From positions 372,001 through 436,000 of the forward strand of contig CAVTMP010000007.1 in the NCBI GenBank assembly GCA_963735885.1: DNA of 64,000 nucleotides, read 5' to 3'. A model generated the notes under the pieces. That model saw only the letters and a program-made list of their open reading frames with translations, did not search any database and had not been told where the DNA came from. The number at the start of each line of letters is the position of its first letter. Within the stretch, counting starts at the first letter, position 1. A program made the position numbers and the translations under genes. Shown here in pieces: positions 46,427-55,206 of this stretch. The DNA is from JBBSBL01 sp963735885 (GTDB lineage Bacteria; Actinomycetota; Thermoleophilia; Solirubrobacterales; Solirubrobacteraceae).

Positions 46427-47205
46427 ACGTTCACCCGACCCGCGCGCGCGAAGCCGCACAGCGTCATCCCGCGCTCCGCGGCGAGCTCGACGGCCAGGGA
46501 GGTGGGCGCACCGGCGCCCACGAGCACGGGCGCCCCGGCCAGGGCCGCCTTCTGGACGAGCTCGAAGGCCAGGCGCCCGCTGACGCAGAGCACGTAGCCG
46601 GCGAGCGGCACGAGCCCGTCCGCGAGCGCCCGGCCCACGACCTTGTCCATCGCGTTGTGGCGGCCGACGTCCTCCCGCACGACGACGAGGCGGCCCTCGG
46701 GGTCGAAGAGCCCGGTCGCGTGGAGGCCGCCGGTCCGCTCGAAGCCGGGCTGGCGCAGGCGCCCGGGCAGCGCGGCGAGCGTCGCCCGGGCGACGCGCGG
46801 CCCCGCGCCCATCCGGGGCGCGTGGAGCGCGACCTCGTCGATCGCGCCGCGCCCGCACACGCCGCAGGACGAGGTCGTGTAGAAGCGGCGGGCCGACGTG
46901 TCGCGCGCCGGCGGGCCCGCGACCTCGACCGCGTTGGCCGCGAGGTCCGCCGCCGGACCGGCGGGGCGCGGTCCGTCGATGAGGCCCTCGCCGAGCAGGA
47001 ACCCGAGCGCGAGCTCCTCGTCGTGTCCCGGCGTGCGCATCGTCACGGCGAGCGGCCGCCCGCCGACGCGGATCTCCAGCGGCAGCTCGACCGCGACGTC
47101 GTCCGCCCCCCGGTCGTGCTCGACGGCGGCGACGAGCCGCGCCAGCTCAGGCGGGCGGCCCGGCGGAGGCGGGCGGTCCGGACGGGAGGGCGCCATCGGC
47201 CACAT
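46399..47205 (-). CDS. fdhD: FdhD formate dehydrogenase sulfurtransferase
   Basis: About 265 residues; starts at ATG 47205 or 47196 (MAPSRPDRPP). FdhD passes sulfur from IscS to the molybdenum/bis-MGD cofactor of formate dehydrogenase. The catalytic CxxC motif is present in TTSSCGVCGRGAIDEV, along with MRTPGHDEELALGFLLGEGL, FERTGGLHATGLFD, VREDVGRHNAMDKVVGRALA and VSGRLAFELVQKAALAGAP. No formate dehydrogenase genes lie in the window. The start overlaps the MFS gene's stop region by up to 59 bases, which suggests the two are co-transcribed. Confidence 0.95.
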   Translation of the reverse strand: MWPMAPSRPDRPPPPGRPPELARLVAAVEHDRGADDVAVELPLEIRVGGRPLAVTMRTPGHDEELALGFLLGEGLIDGPRPAGPAADLAANAVEVAGPPARDTSARRFYTTSSCGVCGRGAIDEVALHAPRMGAGPRVARATLAALPGRLRQPGFERTGGLHATGLFDPEGRLVVVREDVGRHNAMDKVVGRALADGLVPLAGYVLCVSGRLAFELVQKAALAGAPVLVGAGAPTSLAVELAAERGMTLCGFARAGRVNVYTGPERVG

Positions 47206-48439
47206 TGTCCCCGGTGCGCCCCGCGGGCCGGCGCATCGCCACCGCGGCGGCGCCGAGCGCCACGAGCAGCAGCACCCCGGCGCCGGCGAGCGTGTAGACG
47301 AGCCGCGGGGAGGCGAGCGTGGCGACCGCCCCGCCGAGCAGGAAGCCGACGCCCGGCATGAGCTGGTTGATCGACTCGAGCAGGCCCATGATCCGGGCCT
47401 GGAGCGCCTGACGCTCGACGGCCTCCTGCACGGCGGTGACGAGGGCGACCCACTGGATGCCGTTCCCCACGCCGCCGACCACCGAGGCCGCGCAGGCCCA
47501 GATCAACGTCGGCGAGGCGGCCATGCCGAGGTAGGCGACCCCGATCGCCGAGGTGCTGAGGAGCAGTAGCCGCAACAGGCCGACCGTCCCGGCGTTGGCG
47601 AAGATCAGGCCGCCGGCGACCATGCCGGTGCCCCACGAGGCGAGCAGGAAGCCGTATCCCGCATCGCTGCCGCCCAGCGTGTCCTTCACGAACACGATCT
47701 CGACCGGGATGACCGCGGTGAACAGCGCCAGGGCCGCCGCCTGGCCCGCGAGCAGGCGCAGGATCCGCGGCGTCTCGCGCGCGTAGGCGATGCCTTCTCG
47801 CAGGCGGGCGCGGAACCCGGCTCCCGCCTCCGCCGTCACGGTGAGGCTCGGCGCGCTGGCGAGCACCAGGGCGATGGCGAGGAACGATGCGGCGTCGCCC
47901 AGCAGGGCCGGGCCCGCCCCCACGAGCCCGACGAGCACGCCGCCGAGCGCCGGCCCGATCGCCGAGCCCGCGGTGAAGCCGAGGTTGAGGATCGCGTTGC
48001 CCTCGCGCAGCAGGCCCTCGGGCTCGAGCAGCGCGGCGGTGGCGCCCCGCTCGAGTGCGCGGGCCGTCGTGGCGAGCACCCCGTCGAGCGCGGCGAGGGC
48101 GACGACGAGGCCCAGCGAGAACGCGCCCGACGCGAGGGCGGCCAGCGCGACGAACGCGAGCGCCTCGCCGAGGTAGAGCAGCGGCAGCGAGCGGCGGCCG
48201 TCCCATCGCTCCAGGCGGACCGTGAGGAGCGGGCCGAGGAACGCCGGCAGGAAGCGCATCGAGAGGAAGAGCGCGGCGGTGGCGAGCGCGCTGCCGGTCC
48301 GGTCGAAGACGAGCACGGCCAGGGCGATCTCGCCGAGCCAGTTGCCGAGGTCGTTGACCCAGTAGGACACCGCGAGCCGGCGGAAGCGCGCGGAGCGGAG
48401 CGGGGCGAGGGCGCTTCGACGGGTGGCTGGGTCGCTCAT
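47147..48439 (-). CDS. MFS transporter
   Basis: A 430-residue membrane protein with about 12 TM helices, in the group of short multidrug-type or entero-siderophore-like exporters. The N-terminus is cytoplasmic (ALAPLRSARFRRLAVSYWVN), then LGEIALAVLVFDRTGSALAT, LGPLLTVRLERWDGRRSLPL (loop 2-3 charged motif), FTAGSAIGPALGGVLVGLVG and LASWGTGMVAGGLIFANAGT. The substrate is not clear. It begins at ATG 48439, upstream of and overlapping fdhD on the same strand. The divergent neighbour is a GGDEF/HD-GYP gene across a 364-base spacer. Confidence 0.88.
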   Translation of the reverse strand: MSDPATRRSALAPLRSARFRRLAVSYWVNDLGNWLGEIALAVLVFDRTGSALATAALFLSMRFLPAFLGPLLTVRLERWDGRRSLPLLYLGEALAFVALAALASGAFSLGLVVALAALDGVLATTARALERGATAALLEPEGLLREGNAILNLGFTAGSAIGPALGGVLVGLVGAGPALLGDAASFLAIALVLASAPSLTVTAEAGAGFRARLREGIAYARETPRILRLLAGQAAALALFTAVIPVEIVFVKDTLGGSDAGYGFLLASWGTGMVAGGLIFANAGTVGLLRLLLLSTSAIGVAYLGMAASPTLIWACAASVVGGVGNGIQWVALVTAVQEAVERQALQARIMGLLESINQLMPGVGFLLGGAVATLASPRLVYTLAGAGVLLLVALGAAAVAMRRPAGRTGDNVADGALPSGPPASAGPPA

Positions 48440-48803
48440 CTCGGCGCGCCTCAGTCTTCCACCGAGGCCCGCGGAAGCCTGCGCCGGCCGTCAACGAACG
48501 TCCAGTTGCACGTGGTCATGCAGCGGACCGCCTACGACATCTGTCCAGGCGCGACCACCCTGCCCAACGCTCCGTATTCCGGCCTTTGCGCCGCAATCCT
48601 CCTCAAATAGATGCTTCGCGCGTCGGAGATCTACGGAAGGGAGGCCAGAACATGGGCTACCGGAGCCGGTGATCTACGCGCAGGCCGGGGGGGCCTGGAC
48701 GAACGGGCCCCCTCGCCTGCGCCGCCGTGCCCGCGGTTCCTTGACCCCGAGCGGGCCCGTGCCGATAACCCCGCGTGGTGCTGACCGACCGAGGGGGAGG
48801 GCC
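48440..48803. other. Long divergent leader with short ORF and hairpin
   Basis: This 364-base spacer lies between the MFS gene and the membrane GGDEF/HD-GYP gene. It includes a stretch around 48500-48650 that is noticeably less GC-rich than the genes. It contains a strong Shine-Dalgarno (GGAAGGGAGG, 48635-48644), an ATG at 48652 and only six codons before TGA at 48670-48672. A hairpin follows (GGGGGCC with GGCCCCC around a 10-base loop, about 48686-48710). A leader peptide or regulatory RNA is possible. I recognise no known riboswitch. Confidence 0.4.
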
Positions 48804-50705
48804 GTGACGCCTCCCGCGCAACGTCCGAGCCGGACGGCGATCGCGCTCATGGGCGCGGCGCTGCTGGCTGCCGTCGTGCTGGGCGTCCTGAGCGCCCCGG
48901 CCGACGACTGGGATCTCGCCGTCATGGGCGTCCTGGTCGTGAGCGCCGTGGTCAGCGAGCTCACCTCGATCACGCTCCCGAACGGGAAGATCGGCATCTC
49001 GGGCGCGTTCCTCGCGCTCGTCCTCGCCATCGTCCTGCTCGGCGGCGCACCGGGCGCCGTCGTGGGCGTCGCCACGATCCTCGGCGGCTGGCTGCGCTGG
49101 CGCGAGGCGCCCGTCACGCTGCTCTCGAACGTCGTGGCCTACGCGTGGTTCCCGCTGCTGGCCGGGCTCGGGTTCGCCGGGGCCACCGACGCCCTCGGCG
49201 CCGGCCCCGCGGACGCCGGCTACTACCTGCTGATCTTCGCGACCTTCATCGTCGCGCTGGCGCTCAACTTCGCCTTCGTGGGCGGCTACCAGTGCTACCT
49301 CGACGGCACGAGCCTGCTCGCCAAGGCGCGCGAGTCGCTGATCCCGATCCTCGCCTCCGAGCTGTTCTCGGCCGTGCTCGCCGTCGCCACCGCGTACCTC
49401 TACGTCCACCTGGGCCTCCCCGCGCTCGCCCTCGTCGGCGTGGTCATGCTCGTCTTCCAGTACCTGCTCGGCGAGCTGCTGCTCTCCCAGGAGCGCGGCC
49501 GCGAGCTGACCCGGCGCGGCGAGCAGCTCCACCAGCTCTCGATCACCGACGAGCTGACGGGCCTCGGGAACCGGCGCAAGCTCATCAGCGACATCGAGCA
49601 CGCGCTGAGCGACGGCGGCCCGGAGGCGAGCATGCTCGTGATCTACGACCTCGACGGCTTCAAGCGCTGGAACGACTCCTACGGGCACTCCGGCGGGGAC
49701 GAGCTGCTGCGCCGCCTCGGGCGCCGGCTCACCGACGCGCTCGGCCCCGCCGGGCACGCCTACCGGCTGGGCGGGGACGAGTTCTGCGCGCTGATCGAGG
49801 GCGACCGGGCGGCCTCCCGGGACCTCGTGGCCGCCGGGTCCGCCGCGCTGCACGAGCAGGACGAGAAGGTCCGCATCACCTGCTGCCACGGCGGCGTCGT
49901 GCTGCCCGACGAGGCCGGCGACCCGATCGAGGCGCTGCGGATCGCCGACCAGCGGATGTACGTCCGCAAGGACGCCCGGCCGATGTCGGCCAAGGGCCAG
50001 GTGCGCGACATGCTCCTGCGGGTGCTCGACGAGCAGCAGCCCGACCTGCACGACCACAGCAACGACGTCTCCGACCTCTCCCGCGCGGTCGCGGTCGCGC
50101 TCGGCATGAGCGAGAGCGAGGTCGACGACACGATCCGCCTCGCCGAGCTCCACGACGTCGGCAAGATCGCCATCCCGCAGGCGATCCTCCGCAAGCCCGG
50201 TCCGCTCGACGACGAGGAGTGGCGGGTCATGCGCCTGCACACGATCATCGGCGAGCGGATGCTGCGCGCCGCGCCGGCGCTCTCGCCGGTCGCGCAGCTC
50301 GTGCGGGCGAGCCACGAGCGCTGGGACGGCGCCGGCTATCCCGACGGCCTCCCGGGCGAGGCGATCCCGCTCCCGGCCCGCATCGTCTCGGCCTGCGACG
50401 CCTACGACGCGATGGTCACCGACCGCCCGTATCGGAGGGGCATGTCGATCGACGAGGCGATCGCGGAGCTCGAGCGCTGCGCCGGCTCGCAGTTCGACCC
50501 CCGCGTCGTCGGCGCGCTGGTCGCGCAGATCCGGCGGCGGCGCCCCGCCGTCACCGCGCCGGAGCCCGAGGCCGAGCCCGCCGCGACGAGCGGCCCGACG
50601 CCCGACCCGTTCGCGCCCGGGCCGAACGGGCAGGGCGCGACGACGAAGCGCCAGCGCCCGGCCGTGCGCGCCGGGAGCCGCGCGCGCGCGGGTCGCGCCG
50701 CCTGA
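48804..50705 (+). CDS. Membrane GGDEF/HD-GYP protein
   Basis: A 633-residue protein starting at GTG 48804 with a strong RBS (GAGGGGGAGGG). The N-terminus has six to seven TM segments (IALMGAALLAAVVLGVLSAP, FLALVLAIVLLGGAPGAVVG, YLLIFATFIVALALNFAFVG, PALALVGVVMLVFQYLLGEL), a membrane sensor module. Next come a GGDEF domain with an intact site (YDLDGFKRWNDSYGHSGGDE, YRLGGDEFCALIEG) and an HD-GYP domain (HDHSNDVSDLSRAVA, LHDVGKIAIPQAIL, SHERWDGAGYPDGLPGEAIP). The C-terminal tail is Pro/Ala/Arg-rich and disordered. It is the only membrane-bound one of the three c-di-GMP proteins here. Confidence 0.92.
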   Translation: MTPPAQRPSRTAIALMGAALLAAVVLGVLSAPADDWDLAVMGVLVVSAVVSELTSITLPNGKIGISGAFLALVLAIVLLGGAPGAVVGVATILGGWLRWREAPVTLLSNVVAYAWFPLLAGLGFAGATDALGAGPADAGYYLLIFATFIVALALNFAFVGGYQCYLDGTSLLAKARESLIPILASELFSAVLAVATAYLYVHLGLPALALVGVVMLVFQYLLGELLLSQERGRELTRRGEQLHQLSITDELTGLGNRRKLISDIEHALSDGGPEASMLVIYDLDGFKRWNDSYGHSGGDELLRRLGRRLTDALGPAGHAYRLGGDEFCALIEGDRAASRDLVAAGSAALHEQDEKVRITCCHGGVVLPDEAGDPIEALRIADQRMYVRKDARPMSAKGQVRDMLLRVLDEQQPDLHDHSNDVSDLSRAVAVALGMSESEVDDTIRLAELHDVGKIAIPQAILRKPGPLDDEEWRVMRLHTIIGERMLRAAPALSPVAQLVRASHERWDGAGYPDGLPGEAIPLPARIVSACDAYDAMVTDRPYRRGMSIDEAIAELERCAGSQFDPRVVGALVAQIRRRRPAVTAPEPEAEPAATSGPTPDPFAPGPNGQGATTKRQRPAVRAGSRARAGRAA

Positions 50706-50761
50706 GAGCCGTGGCGTCGCCGCCGGCGCCGTCGGCGGGTCCGGCCCGGCATACTGCCGCC

Positions 50762-51517
50762 GTGGCCCGTCCGTCGCCCGCCGTCGCCCGTCCGGCGCTC
50801 CTGGCGCTCGCCGTCGGAGCCGCGCTGGCCTTCGGCGCGTGTGGCGGCAACGGCGGAGGGGGAGCTCGCGACGCCGCCGGGTCGGCCGCGGCCGCGGCGG
50901 CCGCACCGCGGGACGCGGGCGGGTCGGCGACCGAGAGCGCCGGCGGGTCCGCCCCGCTGCGTTCGCGCCCGACGGCCGTCGAGCCGGTGGCCGGGCTTCC
51001 CTCCGGTCAGGCGGCGGCCGGGCCGGCGCCTGCCGACGCGCCGCTCCCGCAACCCGTGTCGGACGCCGAGATCCGCCGCGAGCTGTCGGCGGCGGGCGTG
51101 CCGGCCGGCGCGCGTGCGGCGCTGACGCGCCGGGGGCTCGCCGTCCCGCCGCTCGACGCGCCGGCGGAGGTCCAGGCGGTCATCGCCGCCGCGAACCAGA
51201 TCGCGCGACTGCCCTACCGCTACGGCGGCGGCCACGCGACCTGGATCGACACCGCCTACGACTGCTCGGCGTCGGTGTCCTTCGCCTTCGCGGCCGCCGG
51301 GCTGGTCGGGGAGCCCATGGACTCGACGGCGCTGTCCGGCTGGGGCGACCCGGGGCCGGGTCGCTGGATCACCGTCTACGCGAACGGCGGCCACGCCTGG
51401 ATGACGGTCGCCGGCCTGCGCTTCGACACCGGCGGCCTGCGCGCCACCGGCTCGCGCTGGCAGGCCGCGGGACGCGGCACCGGCGGGTTCGTCGCGCGGC
51501 ATCCGGCCGGGCTGTAG
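50762..51517 (+). CDS. Lipoprotein with NlpC/P60-like peptidase domain
   Basis: A 251-residue exported protein. The GTG start at 50762 leads to a lipobox (VGAALAFGACGG), so it is a predicted lipoprotein. A long Ala/Gly/Pro-rich spacer precedes the catalytic domain: AANQIARLPYRYGGGHATWI, YDCSASVSFAFAAAGLVGEP with the nucleophilic Cys, and YANGGHAWMTVAGLRFDTGG with the catalytic His. This matches NlpC/P60-type cell-wall hydrolases or amidases. The domain is short and lacks SH3-like targeting repeats. It is convergent with the PHA-synthase-like gene; a hairpin terminator lies between. Confidence 0.82.
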   Translation: MARPSPAVARPALLALAVGAALAFGACGGNGGGGARDAAGSAAAAAAAPRDAGGSATESAGGSAPLRSRPTAVEPVAGLPSGQAAAGPAPADAPLPQPVSDAEIRRELSAAGVPAGARAALTRRGLAVPPLDAPAEVQAVIAAANQIARLPYRYGGGHATWIDTAYDCSASVSFAFAAAGLVGEPMDSTALSGWGDPGPGRWITVYANGGHAWMTVAGLRFDTGGLRATGSRWQAAGRGTGGFVARHPAGL

Positions 51518-51528
51518 GGCACCGCGCG

Positions 51529-51549
51529 CCCGCGGCGGCGAGCCGCGGG
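51529..51549. terminator. Bidirectional hairpin terminator
   Basis: CCCGCGGC and GCCGCGGG pair perfectly around GGCGA in the 47-base gap between two convergent genes. Serves both directions. Confidence 0.65.
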
Positions 51550-51564
51550 CCCGCCCGGGGCCGG

Positions 51565-52662
51565 TCAGGCGACGGCCCGCAGCCGGCGCACCTCGGCCCC
51601 GCCGTGGTCGGCGAGGAAGCGGTCGATCTGCGTCCAGGTGGTGCGGGCGGCGGCGCGGCCCGTGAGCACGCCGAGGTGCCCGCCCGGCGCGGCGCCGAGC
51701 CGGACCTCGGCGGCGGACGGGAGCAGCTCGCCGACGTGGTGGACGGCGTTGAGCGGCGCGATCCCGTCCCCCGTCCCGGCGATCGAGAGCACGGGCTGGC
51801 GCACGTCGGCCAGCTCGATGCGCCGTCCCTCGAGGTCGAGGTGGCCGTCGGCGAGGTCGTTGGTCCGGAAGAAGCGGTGGTAGAGCTGGCCGAAGGTGCG
51901 CCCCGGATAGGCGAGCATGCTGTCGGTGAAGCGATCGACGGCCTCGATCTGGGCCAGGAAGTCCCGGTCGTCGAGGTTGGAGAGCACGGCGACCGGCTTG
52001 GTCACCCACTTGTCGATCGCCGCGAGCTGGTAGGCGCGCTTCACGATCGGGGCCGGCGCCCCGCCGAGCATGCGGTAGAGCAGCGTGGGGCCCGCGCCCC
52101 CGGCGAGGTTCACCAGCGGCCGCAGCGGCGCCACCATCGGGACCTGGGCGAAGTCGAACGGGCTCGCGACCATCGCCACGGAGCGCAGCGGCACGTCGCG
52201 GTCGGCGGCGACGAGCAGCGCCATGATGCCGCCCAGGCACCAGCCGACGACCTGGATCTCGGCGCCGCCGGCGTCCTCCGACACGGCCGCGATCGCCTCG
52301 GGGATGACCTCGTCGATCCAGTGCTCGATCCCGAGGTTGCGGTCGCCGAAGGCGATCGCGCCGTAGTCGACGAGGTAGGTGGGCGTCCCGCCCGCGAGCA
52401 GGTGCTCGACGAGGCTGCAGCCGCGCCGCAGGTCGAAGCACAGCGCCGGCGCCGCGAGCGGGGGGACGAGCAGCACCGGCGGGACGTTCCTCGCGTGCCG
52501 CTGCTCGCTCGCGGCGTGGTAGCGGAAGACCGTGCGCTGCGGCCCCTCGTCGACGATCGACGCCGGCATCGGGCGCAGGTCGGCGAGGCCGCCGCGGGTG
52601 ACGACGTCGTAGACGTTCGCCGCGGCCGCGGCGAGCGAGTCCGGTGTGGGAAGGAGGGACAT
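51565..52662 (-). CDS. PHA synthase-like alpha/beta hydrolase (PhaC family)
   Basis: A 365-residue protein starting at ATG 52662 (AAGGAGGG upstream). The nucleophile elbow is G-W-C-L-G-G (QVVGWCLGGIMALLVAADRD), Cys rather than Ser, which is the PHA synthase pattern. Other synthase features: PPVLLVPPLAAPALCFDLRR, EHLLAGGTPTYLVDYGAIAF, SIAGTGDGIAPLNAVHHVGE (Asp) and APGGHLGVLTGRAA (His). The length matches class III PhaC, but no PhaE gene is adjacent, so activity is uncertain; it may be a PhaC-like hydrolase. It follows an alpha/beta hydrolase and an MFS gene on the same strand. Confidence 0.75.
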   Translation of the reverse strand: MSLLPTPDSLAAAAANVYDVVTRGGLADLRPMPASIVDEGPQRTVFRYHAASEQRHARNVPPVLLVPPLAAPALCFDLRRGCSLVEHLLAGGTPTYLVDYGAIAFGDRNLGIEHWIDEVIPEAIAAVSEDAGGAEIQVVGWCLGGIMALLVAADRDVPLRSVAMVASPFDFAQVPMVAPLRPLVNLAGGAGPTLLYRMLGGAPAPIVKRAYQLAAIDKWVTKPVAVLSNLDDRDFLAQIEAVDRFTDSMLAYPGRTFGQLYHRFFRTNDLADGHLDLEGRRIELADVRQPVLSIAGTGDGIAPLNAVHHVGELLPSAAEVRLGAAPGGHLGVLTGRAAARTTWTQIDRFLADHGGAEVRRLRAVA

Positions 52663-52718
52663 CGGCGGTCCGCGGCGATTGTGGCAGCCGGGCGGCGGCC
52701 CCGGTCGGCGATCCGCGC

Positions 52719-53564
52719 TCAGGCGGCCCGCGCGCGCTCGTCCGGGAAGCCGAGGAGCAGCTCGGCGAAGCGACCCGCCTCCTCGATCTGGGGGCAGTGC
52801 CCGCAGCCGTCGAGGACCTCCAGGCGCGAGCCGGGCACCGCGGCCAGGACGCGCTCGGCGCCGGTCCGGAAGACGAGACGGTCCTCGGTGCCCCAGACGA
52901 GCAGCACCGGGACGCCGATCGCCGCCAGCTCGAAGGGGTCCTTGAGCTCGGGCAGCAGCCGGCGCCCGATCTCGAGGAAGGACGCCACCGCCTCGCGCGA
53001 GCCGTGGTGGGAGGCGAAGGCCCGGAACACCCGCGGGTCGACCCGGTCCGGACGGGCGAAGGCCAGCGCGGCGTAGGCGCGCCCGACCACCTCCTGCACC
53101 GCGCGCCCCGGCAGCGGGAGCGGGAGCGACAGCAGGCGCTGGACGGCCGGATCCCGCTCGACGATCGCGAACCAGCGGGCCATGTCGAGCCCGGCCGGCG
53201 CCACGGCCACGACGCCGCCGAGCGGCGCGCGCTCGGCGAGCCGCAGGGCCACGCACCCGCCGAGCGAGTTGCCCACCGCGATCGCGCGGTCGCTCTCCGC
53301 GTAGGCCCGCAGCTCGCTCGCGAAGGCGTCGTACTGCGGCAGCACCGGGCCCGCGCGCAGCCGGTCCGCGGCGCCGAAGCCCGGCAGGTCGACCGCGATC
53401 GCGCGCCGATCCCGGCGGCCGAGCGCGTCGAGCGCGTGCCGCCACGTGTCCGCGCTGTCCGACCAGCCGTGCAGCAGCACCAGGGGCGGGCCCTCGCCCT
53501 CGAGCTCGAGCACACGGGTCTCGTAGCCGGCGAGCTCGACGCGATGCTCGAAGAGCGGCTGCAC
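52719..53564 (-). CDS. Alpha/beta hydrolase
   Basis: A 281-residue serine hydrolase. LVLLHGWSDSADTW carries the oxyanion HG, GNSLGGCVALRLAE the nucleophile Ser, LLVWGTEDRLVFRT the Asp and GCGHCPQIEEAGRF the His, so the triad is complete. No signal peptide. The fold fits a haloperoxidase-like or esterase-like enzyme; the substrate is unknown. It lies between the MFS exporter (18 bases upstream) and the PHA-synthase-like gene (56 bases downstream), so one transcript is likely. Confidence 0.85.
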   Translation of the reverse strand: MQPLFEHRVELAGYETRVLELEGEGPPLVLLHGWSDSADTWRHALDALGRRDRRAIAVDLPGFGAADRLRAGPVLPQYDAFASELRAYAESDRAIAVGNSLGGCVALRLAERAPLGGVVAVAPAGLDMARWFAIVERDPAVQRLLSLPLPLPGRAVQEVVGRAYAALAFARPDRVDPRVFRAFASHHGSREAVASFLEIGRRLLPELKDPFELAAIGVPVLLVWGTEDRLVFRTGAERVLAAVPGSRLEVLDGCGHCPQIEEAGRFAELLLGFPDERARAA

Positions 53565-53582
53565 CTCAGCCCGCCCGGACCG

Positions 53583-55126
53583 TCACGCCGCCGCCGCCTC
53601 GGACGCCGCCTCGGACGCCGCCTCGGGCGGCGCGGCGAAGTCGCGCTGGCGCACGAGCACCGCGGCGAGCACCGCGCCGGCCAGCGCGACGAGGCCCGCG
53701 AGCACGAGGATGTGGTTGAGCCCGTCGACGAAGGCGCCGTCGACGACACCGCGCAGCGGCGCCCGCGCGGACGCCGGCACGCGATCGACGACCTGCGGCG
53801 CGCCGCCCGCCGAGATCGCGGTGGCGAGGTCGCCGGCGCGCCCCGCGAAGGCGCCCGGCAACGTCGCGGCGAGCCGGTCGGTCACGTGCGACTCGAAGAT
53901 CGCGCCCCAGGCGGCGATCCCCGTCGCGATCCCGACCTGGCGGAACGTCGAGTTGATCCCCGAGGCCATGCCGCTGCGCCGCGGCGGGACGACGCCGATC
54001 GCCGTCGAGGCGAGCGGCGGGTTGGTGAGCCCGATGCCGGCGCCGGCGCAGATGAAGCCCGGGAGCAGCGCCGTCCACTCCGAGCCGGCGGTCAGCCCGC
54101 TCATCAGCAGCAGCCCGAGCGCCGACGAGGAGCAGCCCGCCGCCGAGCAGCACCCGCGCCGGCACGCGCTCGGTCATCCGCCCCGAGGCCGCGGCCACGA
54201 AGAACGAGAGGAGCGTGATCGGCAGGAACCGCAGCCCGGCCTCGAACGGCCCGTACCCGAGGATCGTCTGGATGTAGATCGTGAGGTAGAGGAACATCGC
54301 GAACATCGAGCCCGAGAGCGTGAACGCGGCGATCGAGGCGCCGCAGAAGGCCGGCTTGCGGAACAGCGCGAGGTCGAACATCGGCTGCTCCCGGCGCCGC
54401 TCGACCACGACGAAGGCCGCGAGCAGCGCCACGGCGCCGGCGATCAGCCCCACGATCGCCGTGCTCCCCCACCCCTCGGCGTTGCCGCGGATGAGCGCGA
54501 AGACGAGCGCGAACAGGGCGGCGGAGAACATCACGGTCCCCGGCCAGTCGATCCGCCCGGCCTGCGGGTCCCGCGTCTCGCGCACGCGGGTGAGCGTGAT
54601 CCACAGCCCGACCGCGCCGATCGGGAGGTTGAGGTAGAAGATGGACGGCCAGCCCAGGGCGGAGGTGAGCGCGCCCCCGACCAGCGGCCCGACCGCCACC
54701 GCGGCGCCGGTCGTCGCGCCCCAGAAGGCGAACGCCGTCGCCCGCTCGCGGCCCTCGAACTCCTGGGCGAGCAGCGCGAGGGAGACCGAGAAGAGCACCG
54801 CGCCGCCGATCCCCTGCGCTCCGCGGGCGAGGATCAGGACGAGCGAGCCGGGCGCGAGGCCGCACGCCAGCGAGGCGAGCGTGAACAGCACGAGCCCGAC
54901 GGCGAACACCCGCCGGCGCCCGAGGCGATCGGCGAGCGACCCGGCGGTGAGCAGCAGGGCGGCCAGGGTGAGCGCGTAGGCGTCGACCACCCACTGCAGA
55001 TCGCTGAAGCTCGCCTTGCAGGTCGCGCGCGATGTCCGGCAGCGCGACGTTGACGATCGTGATGTCGAGCAGCAGCATGAAGATCGACAGGCAGACGACG
55101 ACCAACGTCCACCACTTGCGCTCCAT
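53583..55126 (-). CDS. DHA2-type MFS exporter (14 TM)
   Basis: A drug/proton antiporter of about 515 residues. From ATG 55126 (AAGGAG upstream): RKWWTLVVVCLSIFMLLLDI, TIVNVALPDIARDL, LQWVVDAYALTLAALLLTAG, SLADRLGRRRVFAVGLVLFT, ARGAQGIGGAVLFSVSLALL (motif C), GPLVGGALTSALGWPSIFYL and INSTFRQVGIATGIAAWGAI. About 14 helices, typical of EmrB/QacA exporters. Two extra bases break the frame as read, at about 55018 (CTG[C]AAG in gene sense) and about 54120 (GGC[G]CTC). The C-terminus carries EAASEAASEAAA from a 12-base repeat. Confidence 0.88.
53589..53624 (-). repeat. 12-base triplicate at the end of the MFS gene
   Basis: Three head-to-tail copies of CGCCGCCTCGGA (the last with one change) encode a repeated Ala/Ser/Glu tail. 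Replication slippage is a likely origin; the reading frame is kept. Confidence 0.8.
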
Positions 55127-55206
55127 GCGGCTCCTTCCCACGCGGGCCGGTCGGCGCCGAGCCTAGCAGCGGCCTCCGGGCCCTCCCGAGCGTCGCCGCG
55201 CCCGTC

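Noticed and set aside
48652..48900. The six-codon ORF as the true start of the GGDEF/HD-GYP gene with one inserted base
   Set aside because: One insertion does not bring it into the gene's frame, and the intervening sequence is not protein-like. The GTG at 48804 has its own strong RBS.
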